This document shows positions 62,911 to 64,000 of a stretch of 64,000 nucleotides of DNA, in pieces (positions within the stretch are counted from its first letter, which is position 1; every line of letters begins with the position of its first letter). The stretch lies in NCBI RefSeq assembly GCF_900113045.1, contig NZ_FONY01000025.1, positions 1-64,000 on the forward strand. The letters run 5' to 3'. The translations under genes were made by a program, and so were the position numbers. This DNA is from Thermoflexibacter ruber (GTDB taxonomy: Bacteria; Bacteroidota; Bacteroidia; Cytophagales; Thermoflexibacteraceae). The notes beneath the pieces are model-generated. The model made no database searches. It had not been told where the DNA came from and saw nothing but the letters and a program-made list of their open reading frames with translations.

Positions 62911-63269
62911 GAAATTAGAGTATCTATCCTCATTTATAGTTAGCGGGAAGCATAGTCAAACATCAAATTTTCTCCATCCTTATAAAAATTTTCTCCAAAA
63001 AATTATGATAATTATTTAAAAATCATATTTTTGTAAACAAAATATAAACTATTACTTTAACTTTGCTATTGTATTTGACTGAAAATAAGTAAAAACAAAT
63101 TAACTTATTCATAATTAGGTAGTTTGCCAAGATTTATACTGTATTAAATTTACCCTTTTACTTTGAAACCGCTCTTGTATAACTCAAAAGCAGACAAGCA
63201 AGTACCTAATAAAGGAATGACTTTGATACAAAAATTTTCCATTAACCGATTTTTAACCTTCATACTCCC
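62911..63269. other. 359-base intergenic region, one promoter-like element
   Basis: An exact TAnnTTTG (TAACTTTG) lies at 63058-63065, with TTTG 24 bases upstream, longer than the usual 19. It might drive the coiled-coil gene that begins about 200 bases later. No gene or RNA fold seen. Confidence 0.4.
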
Positions 63270-64000
63270 ATGAAAGAAAGAAGTGCATTTATTGTAATTA
63301 TTGCTTTGCTGGCAGTAGCCCTCTTTGCAGGCTGGCTAATGATGTCCAGAAGGCAACGCGCTACAGACGAACAACGTTTAGCCAATGTCAAGGCAGATTT
63401 GAAACGCTTGGAAGACCGCATTAACAGCGAAATTCGAAATATTGAAGAAGGCACATTTGCATTTAGTTCATCAGACTCTTTGAGAAGCGAATTATCGCGC
63501 ATTTCTGACGCAGTAGGCAAGGACAGACGTGCTATCCTGAGCGATGAGAAAAAAGCCATAGCAGAAATAGGAGAACTTGAAACTAAGGTAGCAAGGTACG
63601 ATGAGTTTATCAGTGGGGTTGGCATGGAAAGAGATAGAAAAACAGGGGGATTCATCGCCAACTTACAAGAAGAACTCCGAAAGACCAAAGCTCGCTTGGA
63701 AGAACTTATGGGTAAGAATCGCACGCTGAGCGCGCAATTAGCCAATACTATCAAACAGTTCAAGGGAGCAAGGCAGGAAATAGAACGCTTGAAAGCAGAG
63801 AAGGCAAGAGTAGATAGAATCCTTGAAGAGCAGACTCGCTTACAAGACTCTCTGAGTTCTTCTTTGAGCAATAACGCCACTGAACTTCGCAGACAACTTA
63901 TCGCCGCACAGCAAAGGTTGAATGCTCAAGAGGCTGAGATAGCTCGCTTGCGTGGCTTGTCTATGAAAGCTCTTGACTTCAAGGCGTATTATGTGATTAC
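63270..64000 (+). CDS. membrane-anchored coiled-coil protein, cut by the right edge
   Basis: An open frame from ATG at 63270 runs to the end of the window, 243 complete codons. It starts MKERSAFIVIIALLAVALFA, one membrane helix (residues 7-25), then a long coiled coil (about 30-235) with few breaks, such as RLEELMGKNRTLSAQLANTI and QRLNAQEAEIARLRGL; the final residues (MKALDFKAYYVIT) begin a different domain. Spacing from rodA is long and a promoter-like site lies between. I do not recognise it; coiled-coil envelope proteins with a C-terminal domain are possible. An open frame on the opposite strand is its shadow. Confidence 0.8.
   Translation, partial: MKERSAFIVIIALLAVALFAGWLMMSRRQRATDEQRLANVKADLKRLEDRINSEIRNIEEGTFAFSSSDSLRSELSRISDAVGKDRRAILSDEKKAIAEIGELETKVARYDEFISGVGMERDRKTGGFIANLQEELRKTKARLEELMGKNRTLSAQLANTIKQFKGARQEIERLKAEKARVDRILEEQTRLQDSLSSSLSNNATELRRQLIAAQQRLNAQEAEIARLRGLSMKALDFKAYYVI

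Noticed and set aside
63260-63880. A 206-codon Ser/Leu-rich open frame on the minus strand
   Set aside because: It is the shadow of the coiled-coil gene on the plus strand, which has a start, membrane helix and heptads.

Overview
The window looks like a chromosomal segment of a Bacteroidota bacterium, most likely a Cytophagales-type gliding lineage. The support is an AT-rich genome, promoter-like TAnnTTTG (-7) elements, A-rich start regions without clear Shine-Dalgarno sequences, a PorQ-type type IX secretion (T9SS) protein, a secreted protein with the gliding-motility C-terminal (CHU_C, type B) sorting domain, two GldM C-terminal-like proteins, an ECF sigma/anti-sigma/DUF4097 module and the DUF6452-DUF6048 pair. 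No genus is claimed. There is no prophage, rRNA, tRNA, CRISPR array or transposase; this is mostly housekeeping chromosome with small accessory elements.

Layout. 0-3 kb: RNase P RNA (rnpB), a very acidic Asp-rich protein with a 30-bp tandem repeat, and hisS. 3-10 kb: small secreted protein, leuA, MOSC protein, BrkB/YihY membrane protein, a NrtR-type Nudix regulator with a 21-bp palindrome at its promoter, a secreted M20 amidohydrolase and a coiled-coil secreted protein. 10-19 kb: porQ, Tat-exported DUF1501 protein, POTRA-less Omp85 barrel, phosphotransferase, fdhD with a small membrane protein, M1 metallopeptidase. 19-31 kb (all minus strand): sensor kinase, rRNA-type methyltransferase, T9SS type B cargo, DUF4097/anti-sigma/ECF sigma operon, an unrecognised 527-aa secreted protein, a candidate structured small RNA with its own promoter and terminator, and a 1057-aa BNR/sortilin-repeat protein. 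31-42.6 kb (plus strand): lipoprotein, ribH, MMPL/RND exporter, receiver-kinase hybrid, EEP hydrolase, DUF3089 lipoprotein, rmuC, PIG-L deacetylase, and two tandem GldM-C-like genes, the first with a stop codon exactly at its signal-peptide boundary. 42.7-54.7 kb: helical-repeat-like protein, dnaA with a hairpin-rich upstream region, accD, class I aldolase, leuB, leuD, FAH hydrolase, TolC, rimO, coaX. 55-64 kb: a MacB-like ABC exporter operon (one ATPase, two paralogous permeases) interrupted by a four-helix-bundle gene set in repeated AT-rich segments, then GH57, DUF6048/DUF6452, rodA and a membrane-anchored coiled-coil gene cut by the right edge.

Genes that work together: leuA, leuB and leuD belong to leucine biosynthesis. 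leuC is absent, yet the upstream regions of leuA and leuB, about 45 kb apart, share a ~56-bp element with a GACTnnnAGTC palindrome. PorQ and the CHU_C cargo belong to T9SS. The ECF sigma, anti-sigma and DUF4097 genes form one regulatory operon. The ABC ATPase and permeases form one exporter; a TolC gene lies nearby but no periplasmic adaptor is in the window.

The observations most worth a second look are the shared leu element, the candidate ncRNA near 27.6-27.7 kb, the four-helix-bundle cassette with its repeats, the nonsense mutation in the GldM-C-like gene, and the NrtR-type palindrome.
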